Source of the DNA: Candidatus Jettenia sp.
GTDB taxonomy: Bacteria; Planctomycetota; Brocadiia; Brocadiales; Brocadiaceae
Direction: 5' to 3'
Length of the DNA stretch: 64,000 bases
NCBI GenBank assembly: GCA_021650895.1
Contig: CP091278.1
Location: forward strand, 2,943,659 to 3,007,658
Positions 18,901-28,800 of this stretch are shown here, in pieces (the first letter of the stretch is position 1; each line of letters begins with the position of its first letter). Both the position numbers and the translations under genes were made by a program. Below the pieces are notes generated by a model, which had not been told where the DNA came from, ran no database searches, and was given only the letters and a program-made list of their open reading frames with translations.

Positions 18901-19690
18901 TTATTCCGAGATGAAGGTAGGATATTCAAAATACGGGACAGGATATTTTAACGGCATCATCGATGACGTCCGTCTTTACCGGCGAGCCTTGAGCGACAAG
19001 GAAGTACGAGGCATATACCATGCCGTTACCTCAGGTATGCAAATACACTATGCCTTTGATGAAGGGACAGGAACGATTGCCCATGATGCTTCGGGTAACG
19101 ACAATCATGGTGAAATCCAGGGAGCTGTTTGGGTATCGGGAAAAAGCGGCAATGGGTTGAGTTTCGATGGGGTTAATGATTCTGTATCAGTACCCCGCAT
19201 GAATTATGATGATATCTCCCTGAGTGCATGGTTCAGGAAAAACACCAACGATACGAGCCGCTCCGATGCCATATTCAGCTGGCTAAGATGGAGTTCTGAC
19301 CCGCAGCTCCGGGAAGGGCTTGATGTGAGGTTCAGTCCTGGTAGTCCTGATACCCTGAGGTATGCATTGGTAACCATGGACGGGAGTGGAAATAAGACAA
19401 CGAAAACCGTGAAGGAGAATTTAGTCAACTCAGTGAATACCTGGTATCATGTTGTCTGTACCTACAACATGGCGACCGGGAAGCAGCATCTGTATGTAAA
19501 TGGGCAGTTGGTTGATACCGATACACATCCGGCCGGAAATACGATTGTGCCATTGACCTATTATACAGATATGAGGGTAGGGTATTCACGGTACAAGACA
19601 GGATATTTCAACGGCCTTATCGATGAAGTCCGCCTTTACCAGCGAGCTCTGAGTGACCAGGAGGTACAGGAATTGTATACGAATAACTAG
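15977..19690 (+). CDS. Exported SBBP beta-propeller protein with two LamG domains
   Basis: 1237 aa from ATG 15977, which has GAGGAGGGG upstream; an ATG at 15917 is in frame but would bury the signal peptide (hydrophobic about 8-26). Residues 30-340 form an SBBP-type N-terminal region (PLYFIQNDGQ). Seven SBBP repeats (about 348-785) each follow STYLGG...GIAVD..GNVYITG..DFPT.NA. Two LamG/concanavalin-like modules follow (about 800-1015 and 1020-1237), each beginning with a YTCNEGGGT or YAFDEGTGT motif and a DxSGN loop. Probably a secreted or cell-surface binding protein. Near residues 120-155 the protein carries a piece of intergenic repeat (FSPFFKGGSRGI). No enzyme motif seen. Confidence 0.87.
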   Translation: MNRQVRIYSCWLMSMLFLLSGVPNNSMTAYGQPVQSEKLVSDQSGRYNDTANSKGVDEATKAKIEENYGKLPLYFIQNDGQADEKVRFYERSIGHTTSFTPKGVYLSFTPASQSPLSHESTESPSLNKSTQSPFSKTFTYFSPFFKGGSRGITQGNIPQNSQGEAQTNNPYLKTETIKLIPLGANKDPLIIPEGLQEAKVNYFIGKNPEDWKTNISTYQAILYKDIYQDIDMRFYGNNRQLEYDIIVKPGANPSRVQLSYQGIEGLKVTQEGDLEIALKDGKLIQKRPYVYQEIEGKKVERKGAFKVSRLGSNVQDLKHEARNTKHFIYAFQVASYDKRYPLVIDPVLEYSTYLGGSGRDIGRGIAVDTAGNVYVTGRTDSFDFPTANALDKKGNKEGDVFITKMNAAGTNLIFSTYLGGNDGEDGGYKIAVDAARNVYIVGGTTSFYFPTFNAFDESYNGGGDIFVAKINAAGTSLIYSTYLGGSGGEWSSGMAIDASGNVYITGEVQSGDFPTVNAFDESFGPGHEAFVTKMNADGKSLIYSTYLGASGTLGRGIAADAFGNAYVTGHTYDGFPLVNALDETNFGGEAFVTKINTDGSNLIYSTYLGGSSGDDGTGIAVDADGNAYITGRTSSSDFPTANALDGSHNGFGDAFVTKINAAGTSLIYSTYFGGSGSENDIKIAVDADRNVYITGSTSSGDLPTVNAIDGSLSGESDIFVTKMNAAGTSLIFSTYFGGGSDYYSYDSDSVSGIAVDTVGNAYITGRTRLYDFPLVNAFDASCLELEAFITKILFVTKIPSDLQVRYTCNEGGGTMVTDSSGNGNNGTIEGATWTTGIEEGGLSFDGIDDAVSIPLINNEELSVCAWFYKNVNDTTNTDAIFGGARWNSDPQLREGFDVRFIPSAPDTLRFVLTTQDTSGVRTTKEAQAKSLNSVGSWYHVAGTYNKTTGEQKLYINSQLVSMKIHPAGNTAVPLSYSEMKVGYSKYGTGYFNGIIDDVRLYRRALSDKEVRGIYHAVTSGMQIHYAFDEGTGTIAHDASGNDNHGEIQGAVWVSGKSGNGLSFDGVNDSVSVPRMNYDDISLSAWFRKNTNDTSRSDAIFSWLRWSSDPQLREGLDVRFSPGSPDTLRYALVTMDGSGNKTTKTVKENLVNSVNTWYHVVCTYNMATGKQHLYVNGQLVDTDTHPAGNTIVPLTYYTDMRVGYSRYKTGYFNGLIDEVRLYQRALSDQEVQELYTNN

Positions 19691-19740
19691 CACAAGGCAA
19701 TTTTCATATGAAAAACCTTTGTTAATCCGGGAGACATCCC

Positions 19741-20480
19741 TGGTAACTACTTAAAATAAGGTACAAAATCGAGGATAGGAGAGAACCTCAGGGCAATTGT
19801 ATCAGAATGGGAATTGCTCAGCCCGTTTTGGGTGGCACTGACAAACTCCGTTTGTCAGTGCTTTTCTTTTCCCGATCCCTGTGTGCATTCAGGCAGGCAC
19901 GGAAAAACTCCATATGCATCAAGCTAAAAATAGTGTTTCATGAAAAAGGAGGTATCCCCTTGGAAAAAGAGCAATGTGTGCCCCTGTTTCCCTCTAATCC
20001 CCCCTAACCCCCCTTTAAAAAAGGGGGGAAAGAAGGATAAGTTAGGTAGGGAGCGAAGGTAGAAGCAAGGTAAACCACGAAGTACACGAAGAAAGAAGAA
20101 CGTAGAGAAGCAAGATTTTGCGAAAGATGGAGAGACGCAAGATTTTGCGCCTTTACAATTGAGGTAGGGGTGTGTTGCTTCGCCTCAAGAAGAGATCGAT
20201 CATAAAAAGAATTTATTGAGATGTGGAACTCTCTTATTCTTCGTGTACTTCGTGTTCTTTGTGGTATTTAAAGATGTGGGTAAGGACAAGCTTTTCTAAA
20301 GGGGGATTAAGGGGGATTATAGGTGGTTTGTTATTCTTCGCCGTTTCCACATTTTAGTTTGATGCATATGCGGACAAACCCCATCCCTGTTCAAGACATA
20401 CAGGGACAGGGTTTGTCCGTGCCACCCTCTCCGGATAGTATTGCAAAACTTCAAATTTTAGCTTAATGCATATAAGGCAA
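19741..20480. mobile_element. Composite repeat containing degenerate Rep-A copy 3
   Basis: Left outermost word GGTAACTACTTAAAATA at 19742 matches the ends of the 62.4 kb copy. A short GGCACTGACAAACTCCG palindrome follows, then the outer end CATATGCATCAAGCTAA at 19911. Rep-A runs from about 20035 to 20290; its left terminal repeat is degraded (GAAGGATAAGTTAGG) but the inner CACGAAGTACACGAAG pair is intact. The right outer end TTTGATGCATATG ends at 20370, and a second TTAGCTTAATGCATAT word lies near 20457. I see no credible gene in this gap; the only notable frame (19807-20007) translates repeat sequence. Confidence 0.68.
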
Positions 20481-20494
20481 TGTCCTATTTCTCT

Positions 20495-21829
20495 TTACTC
20501 TTTCCGTTCATTATCGTTATGAGCAAAAGTTAAAACAGTCCTCCACAGCCACTTCTTAAAATAAAAAGGTAATAATATGACCATAGCTAGCGCAGTAGCC
20601 GCTACTATCTTCAGTTCCACGTGATATATTAACCATCCGCACACCATCAATGCAAAAACAGGAACACAATATCCGCCTGGTATCCTGTAACTCCTTTCCC
20701 GTTCAGGCCGGTACTTTCTCAGGATAATGACCGCCAAACAGGTTGGGATATATTGAAGAATACTTACCATAACACTTGCTGAAATGAGATATCTGAAACT
20801 GCCTGTCAGAGTTACTACAAGCGTTAAAACGGTAGTAACAATAATAGCCACATAAGGGGTGTGATACCTGGGATGTATTTTGGAAAATATTTCCGGAAAA
20901 AATCCATCGGCTGAAAGTGCATAAAGGCTGCGGGGGCTGGTCAGGGCAATGCCGGCATTGACGCCCCCAATAGAGAGTAATGCTCCTGCCCCGATAATTA
21001 CCCCGCCTATTGCCCCCATAAAATATCTTGCAGCATCTGCCAATGGCTTGTCGGATGTGGCAAGGCTGGGAAATGTACCGGCGGCTACGATCTGAATAAC
21101 AACATATAAAACAGTGACTATCGTCAATACAAGAAACAAAACGTAGGGGATGTGTTTCTGCGGATGCTGCATCTCGCCAGCAGGTACAACTACAAATTCA
21201 AACCCGGTATAGGCATACAGGGCTAGAATGGCTGCTACACTAAATTGTTCACTATCATGAGGCGAAGCTAAATTTTGTCCATTGATAAAAAACAAACCCA
21301 CGCTGATAAAGATACATAAAGAGAGAAGTTTCCCCAGGGTGAAAAAATTAATCGTCCTTGCTCCTGGTTTCACCCCGAAATAGTTAATGGTACTCAATCC
21401 TACAAGGAACATAGTAACAATTGCACTCCGTAACCACCTGCCCTCTGATGGTAGAAAATATTCCAGATAAAGCCCAAACCCGCTGGCAACTGATGCCCAT
21501 CCGATAATCGATGAGAACCACATTACCGAGCCGACCAAAAACCCCACAAATGGACCAAAAGCATCCTTAGCATAAAGGTACGCCCCGCCGGTTGCAGTAT
21601 ACATCCCTCCCATTTCTGCAAAACAAAGGGCAATAGCGAAGCAAAGCGCCCCGCATAAGGGGAATACCCACAGGGCGCCGGTCCCTGCCAGGCTGAAGAG
21701 TTGTCCCGGCAATAAAAAAATACCAGCCCCTACTACACCGTTAATGCCAAGACAAATTACGTCAAAAAAACCCATAGTCCTTATCAAATGAGGATTGTGC
21801 ATCTGAGATTGTTTTGTCTGATAATTCAT
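20495..21829 (-). CDS. APC-family amino acid permease
   Basis: 444 aa, very hydrophobic, consistent with 12 membrane helices. The first helix carries the APC signature INGVVGAGIFLLPG. The domain pattern is of the amino acid-polyamine-organocation superfamily, most like the AAT/ethanolamine-type proton or exchange permeases. Substrate cannot be read from the sequence. It stands alone on the minus strand, divergent from the TPR gene across 94 bp, with repeats behind it. No obvious signal for regulation on its own side. Confidence 0.87.
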   Translation of the reverse strand: MNYQTKQSQMHNPHLIRTMGFFDVICLGINGVVGAGIFLLPGQLFSLAGTGALWVFPLCGALCFAIALCFAEMGGMYTATGGAYLYAKDAFGPFVGFLVGSVMWFSSIIGWASVASGFGLYLEYFLPSEGRWLRSAIVTMFLVGLSTINYFGVKPGARTINFFTLGKLLSLCIFISVGLFFINGQNLASPHDSEQFSVAAILALYAYTGFEFVVVPAGEMQHPQKHIPYVLFLVLTIVTVLYVVIQIVAAGTFPSLATSDKPLADAARYFMGAIGGVIIGAGALLSIGGVNAGIALTSPRSLYALSADGFFPEIFSKIHPRYHTPYVAIIVTTVLTLVVTLTGSFRYLISASVMVSILQYIPTCLAVIILRKYRPERERSYRIPGGYCVPVFALMVCGWLIYHVELKIVAATALAMVILLPFYFKKWLWRTVLTFAHNDNERKE

Positions 21830-21838
21830 AGTTTCGGA

Positions 21839-21866
21839 TTGACGAATATCGAATTGTCTATATAAT
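21839..21866 (+). promoter_or_regulatory. Sigma-70-like promoter for the TPR protein gene
   Basis: TTGACG at 21839-21844, a 16 bp spacer, then a perfect TATAAT at 21861-21866, 57 bp before the start codon at 21924. It sits in the short gap between divergent genes. Confidence 0.55.
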
Positions 21867-21923
21867 AAATCTTTACTGTTTAGTATACCTTATACAATAT
21901 CTTTATTAAAGAAAAGGATTTTT

Positions 21924-22859
21924 ATGGCACACGTTACAAGAAATGTTTTTTTCTTAGTTTCCGCCCTCCTGTTTTTATTTCTCTCCTGTGGTAATTTCGG
22001 TTGCAGTAAGCAAGAATCCGGTACAGAACAGGCTTCATCAGGCAAGTTCGAAGGGGAAGCACCTTCTGTTCATAAAAAGGCGAAGCTGGATGAAGAGATT
22101 GAAAAAAACAAAAAGCTGCTGGAAATCAATCCAAATGATGCAACAGGCCATTATAATCTGGGTTTACTGTATGAGGAAAATGGTATGCTCGATGAATCTC
22201 TTGCCTCATACAAGAAGGCGGTAGAAATAAACCCTTCGATGATAGAAGCTCTCATCGGACAGGGTAATATTTTGAATAAAAAAGGGAAATCGGATGAGGC
22301 TATTTCAGTCTTTAAAAAGGCCGTCGACATGAGCCCGCATCACGCAGAAGCATACGAGGGGTTAGGGCTTGTGTATGTTCATAAAGGACAAGCAGAAGAT
22401 GCAGTTAAGGCATTTCTCAGGGCTATCGACATAAATCCTGGTCTTGTAAATGCACGGTATAATCTGGGTATTCTCTATGCAAAAAAGGCACAATTCAATG
22501 AGGCTATTGCAGAATGGACAAAAGCCATCGAGATCAATCCTCAAAAAATAGAAGTCTATTACAATCTTGGCGTCGGCTATACAAAATTGGGGAAAATGGA
22601 TGAGGCGATCTCCGTGTGGCAAAAGGCATTAACAATACGCCCTGATATGGCAAATCTCCACTATACGATAGGGCTGGTATATAAAGAAAAAGGTGACTTT
22701 GATAAAGCAGAGGCATCTCTCAAAAAGACACTCGAAGTAGAGCCTAACTTTGTAGAGGTACATAAAGTCCTTGAAGAATTATATCGCTCAAAAGGAATGC
22801 TGGGAGATGCAGATCGTGAGGCAGAACTCTACAAAAGTCAGTCTAGTCCGCATCACTAA
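21924..22859 (+). CDS. Exported TPR-repeat protein
   Basis: 311 aa. A hydrophobic leader (about 8-24) ends near two cysteines (LSCGNFGCSK), suggesting a lipoprotein, although neither Cys has an ideal lipobox. From about residue 55 there are six to seven tetratricopeptide repeats of 34 residues with the usual pattern (NPNDATGHYNLGLLYEENG...DEALASYKKAVEINP). TPR arrays bind partners and scaffold complexes; this one should face the periplasm or anammoxosome-type lumen. The gene has its own likely promoter and is followed by a strong inverted repeat. Confidence 0.88.
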   Translation: MAHVTRNVFFLVSALLFLFLSCGNFGCSKQESGTEQASSGKFEGEAPSVHKKAKLDEEIEKNKKLLEINPNDATGHYNLGLLYEENGMLDESLASYKKAVEINPSMIEALIGQGNILNKKGKSDEAISVFKKAVDMSPHHAEAYEGLGLVYVHKGQAEDAVKAFLRAIDINPGLVNARYNLGILYAKKAQFNEAIAEWTKAIEINPQKIEVYYNLGVGYTKLGKMDEAISVWQKALTIRPDMANLHYTIGLVYKEKGDFDKAEASLKKTLEVEPNFVEVHKVLEELYRSKGMLGDADREAELYKSQSSPHH

Positions 22860-22919
22860 ACCGGAATATGAAACTCTGTACCATAGACCTGTATAAATTT
22901 TAGAGAAATTTTTATTTTT

Positions 22920-22978
22920 GACAGAATGGACAAGATGAAAACAGGATATATACTACATCATATCTTGTTCATTCTGTC
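22920..22978. terminator. Long inverted repeat after the TPR gene
   Basis: Arms GACAGAATGGACAAGAT (22920-22936) and ATCTTGTTCATTCTGTC (22962-22978), 16 of 17 matching, loop 25 nt. It is 60 bp after the TPR stop and preceded by TTTTATTTTT. It could act as a terminator or be one of the common 'GACAGGAT...' genomic palindromes; there is no perfect U-run on the 3' side. Confidence 0.4.
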
Positions 22979-23061
22979 TATCCTTTATGCTGTTTATTCA
23001 TTTTCTCTGAGACTAGGGTACTGAGTTTCGTTGAAAACGAAGCCCAACTTACTTTCAAACA

Positions 23062-24363
23062 ATGCAGGAACTTTTACGACTAAAAGACAAAAACCCTAAA
23101 AAGGTTATTGGGCTTATGTCCGGAACATCGGTAGATGGCATAGATGCCTGTCTGGTTGAAATCTCAGGAAACGGTATACAGACAAAAACAAATATCCTGG
23201 CCTTCGAGACATATCCTTACCACGAGTCTACGCGTGCCGCCATTTTCGATGTTTGCAACCCTAAAACCGGTACGGTCGATAAAATCTGCCAGCTCAATTT
23301 TTACCTGGGTAAACTCTTCTCAGAAGCAGCAATATCTGTTGCAAACAAAGCGCAAATCTCTATCACAGACGTCGATCTCATCGGTTCCCATGGTCAAACT
23401 ATCTATCACCTGCCAAATCCCGTTACACAGCAAGACTTGCCCATATCTCCGGGAAAGCGAAATGATGGAGCGGGGTGTGAATACTTTTCAACAAAGCTGT
23501 TTTCAGGGTGCAATACCATACCGTATACTATCCAATATCTTCGTTCAACACTTCAAATCGGAGAGCCTTCTGTTATCGCGCAAGAGACAGGTGTTACTAC
23601 CGTAGCTGACTTCCGCCCAAGAGATATGGCCGCTGATGGGCAAGGAGCGCCTCTCGTACCATACGCAGATTTCATCCTCTTCGGGGACAAAAAACGGGGA
23701 CGCGCCTTGCAAAATATTGGAGGGATTGCCAACGTTACCTTTCTTCCTTGCAATTGTACTCCGGAGGATATTATTGCCTTTGATACAGGTCCGGGCAATA
23801 TGATTATGGATCGCATCGTGGAACTTATCACGAACAATACATCTCACTTTGATGAAGGGGGTATACTTGCAGCAAAGGGCAGGACTCATGATACACTTCT
23901 GACTACACTCCTTGCTCATCCTTATTTCCTGAAACCGCCGCCAAAAACTACAGGCCGGGAGGAGTTTGGAAAACAGTTTGCAGACGAACTCTATAAAAAC
24001 GCCCTCTGTTCTGGTGTAAAAGAGAGCGACATCCTGACAACAGTCACAGCCTTTACCGCGCGTACCATTGCGGATAGCTACAAACAGTGGATTGTAACCC
24101 GCCACAATCTATCTGAAGTAATCCTTTCAGGAGGTGGAAGCTATAATGCTACTTTGATAGAAATTCTGGCCCATTATCTTGGCCCATCGATTGAGATACA
24201 TACCATCGACAAGTTCGGTATTGCACCCAACGCCAGGGAGGCCCTCGCTTTTGCCATTCTGGCCAATGAGACGATCTCCGGGAATGCTAACAATATTCCC
24301 AGCGCTACCGGTGCAAAGGAGGCAGTTATTATGGGAAAGATCATCCCGGGAAGAAAAATATAG
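23062..24363 (+). CDS. anmK: Anhydro-N-acetylmuramic acid kinase
   Basis: 433 aa (family about 370-400, so slightly long at both ends). AnmK converts 1,6-anhydro-MurNAc from recycled peptidoglycan to MurNAc-6-phosphate with ATP. Signature GLMSGTSVDGIDACLVEI (ATP/phosphate loop) near residue 16; the catalytic Asp lies in FRPRDMAADGQGAPLVPYAD; FDTGPGNMIMD and LSGGGSYNATL complete the ASKHA fold. Cytosolic. Its presence implies that the organism makes and recycles peptidoglycan, relevant if this is a planctomycete. No operon partner next to it. Confidence 0.94.
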   Translation: MQELLRLKDKNPKKVIGLMSGTSVDGIDACLVEISGNGIQTKTNILAFETYPYHESTRAAIFDVCNPKTGTVDKICQLNFYLGKLFSEAAISVANKAQISITDVDLIGSHGQTIYHLPNPVTQQDLPISPGKRNDGAGCEYFSTKLFSGCNTIPYTIQYLRSTLQIGEPSVIAQETGVTTVADFRPRDMAADGQGAPLVPYADFILFGDKKRGRALQNIGGIANVTFLPCNCTPEDIIAFDTGPGNMIMDRIVELITNNTSHFDEGGILAAKGRTHDTLLTTLLAHPYFLKPPPKTTGREEFGKQFADELYKNALCSGVKESDILTTVTAFTARTIADSYKQWIVTRHNLSEVILSGGGSYNATLIEILAHYLGPSIEIHTIDKFGIAPNAREALAFAILANETISGNANNIPSATGAKEAVIMGKIIPGRKI

Positions 24364-24660
24364 GGTAACAATCCATCTCTCACGATTGGGTAAAATAAGT
24401 TAACGGAGTTTCTTTATTAATTTAATGTTTAGGAAATTCAAAGTTTTTCATGATGCCGTTAACATACCCCTACCCCAATTGTAGAGACGCAAGATGTTGC
24501 ATCTCTACAGGGGAATGAACCCACCCCTAACCCCTCCCTAGAGGGGAATAAAAAAGTCCCCTCTCGGGAGAGGATTGAGGGGTGGGTAAAAAGGAAAGGT
24601 TATTGGAGGTTTTGCCTTTTAAAACCCGACCTAATTTAATGTATAGGAATTTCAATTCTG

Positions 24661-24855
24661 TGGGGCAACCCTTTAGGGTTGCCCTCTCCCATGTATGTTC
24701 ATGCAGGGAAGCAGGCTAAACAGGCTGTCCGAGAATGCTTTCACACGACAAATCCTATACTATATGTTGACAAAATATTAGCATGATAACAATATTCAGT
24801 ATAACATTTGTGGGTCGATTGAATTCTCGGACAGCCTGTAAAGCCTTGCCCTACG
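24661..24855. mobile_element. Rep-F (118 bp) inserted into a Rep-E palindrome
   Basis: Rep-F is 24721-24838, with perfect 16 bp inverted ends CAGGCTGTCCGAGAAT. It is flanked on both sides by TAAA (24717-24720 and 24839-24842), a clean 4 bp target duplication. The surrounding sequence is Rep-E: GGGGCAACCCTTTAGGG on the left and GCCTTGCCCTACG on the right. Removing Rep-F with one TAAA restores a continuous Rep-E-like palindrome. No coding capacity. Confidence 0.78.
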
Positions 24856-24991
24856 TTTTGATTAAAAACAAAAGTCGCGAAGGCCTATAGATAACTTAGC
24901 TAGAAATACTCCAGTAATTATTCTTTTGTTACTCAATATCAACTTGATTTACAAGAATTTTTACTTTATGTAAGCGGGTTTAGGGTGGCAC

Positions 24992-25452
24992 GGCAATGTC
25001 ATTAAGTTAAGGATTATTTTAGCCAAACAACCCCCTATGTCCCCCTTACTAAACTTATCCTTACCCACAAGTTAGGTAGAGAGCGAAGGTAGAAGCGAGG
25101 TAAACCACGAAGTACACGAAGAAAGAAGAGCGTAGAGAAGCAAGATTTTGCGAAAGATGGAGAGATGCAAGATTTTGCGCCTTTACAATTGAGGTAAGGG
25201 GTGTGTTGCTTTTTGTTTAGTGTCAGTGTCAGTGTTTTCTCACTCACACTCACACTCACACTCACACTCACACTCACATCGCCTCAAGAAGGGATCGATC
25301 ATAAAAAGAATTTATTGAGATTTGGAACTCTCTTATTCTTCGTGTACTTCGTGCTCTTTGTGGTATTTAAAGATGTGGGTAAGGATAAGCTTACTAAAGG
25401 GGGATTCAGGGGGTTGTTTGGCTAAAATAATCCTTAACTTAATGGCATTGCC
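24992..25452. mobile_element. Rep-A copy 4 within about 78 bp inverted arms, with a hexamer tandem repeat
   Basis: Rep-A runs 25054-25389 (336 bp, the longest copy). It is enclosed by near-perfect inverted arms that start GGCAATGTCATTAAGTTAAG at 24992 and end with the complement at 25452; the arms continue through TTTAGCCAAACAACCCCC into the Rep-A ends. Inside, CACTCA is repeated six times (25241-25276), preceded by GTGTCAGTGTCAGTG. Other parts of the 24364-25850 gap: an AGAGACGCAAGATGTTGC / CATCTCTACAGGGG region near 24485 with a CCCCTCTCGGGAGAGG palindrome near 24558. Confidence 0.78.
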
Positions 25453-25850
25453 ATGCAATCCCAAAAACCGCTACTTTTCAAACAGGTAATTCGGACATAA
25501 TATCACCTTCTTTTATCGGCTTCCATCTATTTTGTCTATTAAGATTTATGCGTGATTGTTACGTGATTCCGCTCCTTAGTATTTCCTTGATAAATATCCC
25601 ATATCCTCTTATACTTAATACGTTAGAAAAATAAACCACATCGGTTAGAAATAAACCACATCGGTTATTGAAATAAAAAATTCCCTGCGTTTTTACTGAA
25701 ATAAATAAAAATTTTTACGACTTATTATGTTTTATTATAAGATATGAGTTTTATCTAAGGAGTAAAACTTTCACAGCATTTGATACCTTTATCACAACAT
25801 AAACAATTGTGGTTAATTTGAAACAGTATTTTTGAACAAAAGGACACCGC
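25453..25850. other. AT-rich leader of the S41 protease gene
   Basis: No gene. A tandem near-duplicate of 20-22 bp (GTTAGAAATAAACCACATCG, at 25622-25643 and 25644-25663, then a partial third) lies about 190 bp before the start codon and could be an operator-like site. The rest is AT-rich without a promoter I would commit to. Confidence 0.4.
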
Positions 25851-28800
25851 ATGAGATCAAAACTTTCATCTAAATATTTACTGGCAACACTCCTCTTCTT
25901 ATTCTCAATAACGTGTTTTTTCGTTACCTTTAGTAAAACATTTGGTTTAGAACCCTATTTTGAAAAACAGAAAGAGAAAGAAGATTCAAACTACAAGTTC
26001 CGCCTTTCAGGGATTGTTATGTCTTATATTAACAGACTCTATGTAGATCCCGAACGCATCAAGTCTTTAGAAATGCTAAAAGAGGCCCTCGCATGGGAAG
26101 AGAAAGTAATTCCTGAAGTCTTAACCAATTTTGAAGAAAACACTGTCACCGAAACGATTACGGTAGATGATATCTCAAAAACATATGATTTGTCCAAAAT
26201 TCGTCGCTCTAAGGACATGGTAGAAATCCTGCGGGATGCCCTGAGTTTTATCAACAAATACCGTCAAACCAATGAGAACCTAACCGCCAGCGATATTGAG
26301 TACACAGCGATCAATGGGATGCTTACCCAATTAGATCCGCACTCTGTTATCCTTCCGCCGAAAGAATTTAATGAGTTTAAAATTGGCACTACGGGAAAAT
26401 TTGGCGGACTCGGAATGGTGGTTGGCTTACGGGAAGGCCAACTAACCGTTATATCTCCCATCGAAGGTACTCCTGCTGCAAGATCGGGTATTAAGGCCGG
26501 TGACAAGATTATTGAAATTGACGGAGAATCCACAATTAACATGAACCTTACGGAGTCTGTCGGAAAATTACGGGGAGATCCTGAAACTGAGGTAACACTC
26601 TCCGTTTTAACCGAAAAGGCAGCGCAACCAAAGCTCTATACACTAGAGCGTGAAATCATCGCTATTCCTACTGTTGAGTCTGCGCCTGTAGATAATGAAA
26701 TCGGTTACATAAAAATAAGAAATTTTCAGGATGATACCTCCCAATCTCTCAGTGAGCATCTAAAACGCTTAAAAACATCGCATAACAACAAGATGAAAGG
26801 ATTAATCATTGATTTGCGGAACAATTCAGGCGGACTTTTAGATCAAGCAATAGAGGTGGCGGATAAATTTCTCGACAGTGGCGCTATCGTCGTAACGGTT
26901 GGCCCCAGCGGTCATCCACGAGAGGCGCAAGATGCAAGAAAAACCGAGACAGATGAGGCCCTCTATCCTATTGTAGTGCTCGTCGACGCGGGAAGCGCTT
27001 CCGGAGCAGAGATCGTTGCAGGAGCACTCAAGGAGAATAATCGTGCTGTGATTGTAGGAGATAGAAGCTTTGGCAAAGGCTCCGTTCAGCAACTTATTGA
27101 GCTTATGGATGGTTCAGCATTAAAATTGACCATTGCTAAATACCTTACTCCTTTACTCACCGATATTCAATCGGTTGGTATTACACCGGATATCCAACTT
27201 ATTCCGGCAATTGTTTCAAAAGATAATATTAATTTATTCCGAGGCCTTACCGTCCTTCGCGAAGAAGATCTTAAACAACATCTTGAAGAACACCCCAAAG
27301 GTGAAACCTCGTATGCTACACTCAAATATTTCCTGGAAACTACTGAGAAGAAGAAAACCCACGAGATAGAACCAGAAGAGCCAGAAGAGCTTGATGATCC
27401 TTATAAACTCCCTGATTTTAATAAAGACTTTCATGTTCTCTTTGCCAAGAAATTACTCATGAAAGCCTCTGAATGGGAACGGGAAACGTTCTTAAAAAAC
27501 TCTCTGCCTATCGTGGAAGAAACAGCCAAACTAGAAGAAGAAAAAATAGCACAGGCGCTTCAAAAGTTAGATATCGACTGGTCAAAAGGCACAAGTTCAG
27601 AAGTAGCTAAATCGAACGTCACTTTTTCTACCGTACCATCAAATGGACAGGTTAAAGCTGGTGATAAGATAACTCTCACCGTAAATGTGACCAATACCGG
27701 TGAGACACCACTCTATCAACTGCATGGTATTTCATCGAGTAAGAACGGGCTTTTCGATAAGCTTGAGTTTATTTTTGGGAAAATAGATAAAGGAATAACA
27801 AAATCGTATACAACAACAATAGATGTTCCCAAAAATTCACTGGATCGGAAAGATGAGATCGTTATTAAGTTTGAAGAATTAAACCACCACAACCCTCAGG
27901 ATATTAAGTTAAATATTATTACGGAAGCATTACCTAGACCTCTATTCGCCTATTCCTATCAAATTCTGGATCATGAAAAGGATGCATCTGCAAATAATGG
28001 AGACGGGTTAATTCAGACAGGAGAGGATATTGATTTGTTCGTGTGGGTAAAAAATATAGGTGAAGGCCCGTCTGAGAAAAATGTGGTTACTTTAAGAGAT
28101 TTAAGCAACAAAGAAGTCTTAATAAAAAATGGACGAGTGGAAATTGGGGCACTAAACCCAGGAGAAAAAAAAGAGGTAAAATTATCGCTCTTTGTTAAAG
28201 AGACAATACCTTCGGGTAATTTTAGCGTGGATTTAATTATTTCTGATATGATTTTTGGAACGTTTCTATCCAATAAGCTTAATCTTCCTATTATTGGAAG
28301 CAAATCAAAGATAACACCGGTCACTACGAACCTGAAAATAAAGAAAAATCATACGCCTTTGTATGGAGGCATGTCGTTTGATTCTCCGGTCTTATCTGTA
28401 ATAAAAGAGGGTACCGTTCTGGTATCTGATGCAAAAAATAATGAATGGCTCCGTATAAAATTACCCGACGGCCGATACGGATGGCTCTCGGCAAAAGATG
28501 CCGCCGAATTAAATGGCAAAGAAAATAAACCAGGTAATTTAGAGCCCTTCATACAGCGGACACCTCCAATAATCACCTTAAATAAATCCTTATCAAATTT
28601 ATTATTCGGGAACGATCAATTGCCAATATCCGTGGCCATAGAAGATGATATACAGGTAAAACATGCCTACATCTTAGTCAATAATGATAAGGTCTTTTTC
28701 AAATCTAACAGAAATGCCACTCCAAAAGAACAAATCCGGCTTGAGATTGCTAAGGATGTCCCGCTAAAGGAAGGTCCTAATGTAATAACAATAGTTGCAC

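Noticed and set aside
19807-20007. 66-codon open frame between the SBBP gene and the permease.
   Set aside because: It translates composite repeat sequence and has no ribosome-binding site.
25201-25425. Open frames through the Rep-A copies (LLFFVYFVLFVVFKDVG peptides recurring at 25 kb, 46 kb and 62 kb).
   Set aside because: The recurring peptide is translated Rep-A sequence; the copies differ in frame and length and lack ribosome-binding sites.
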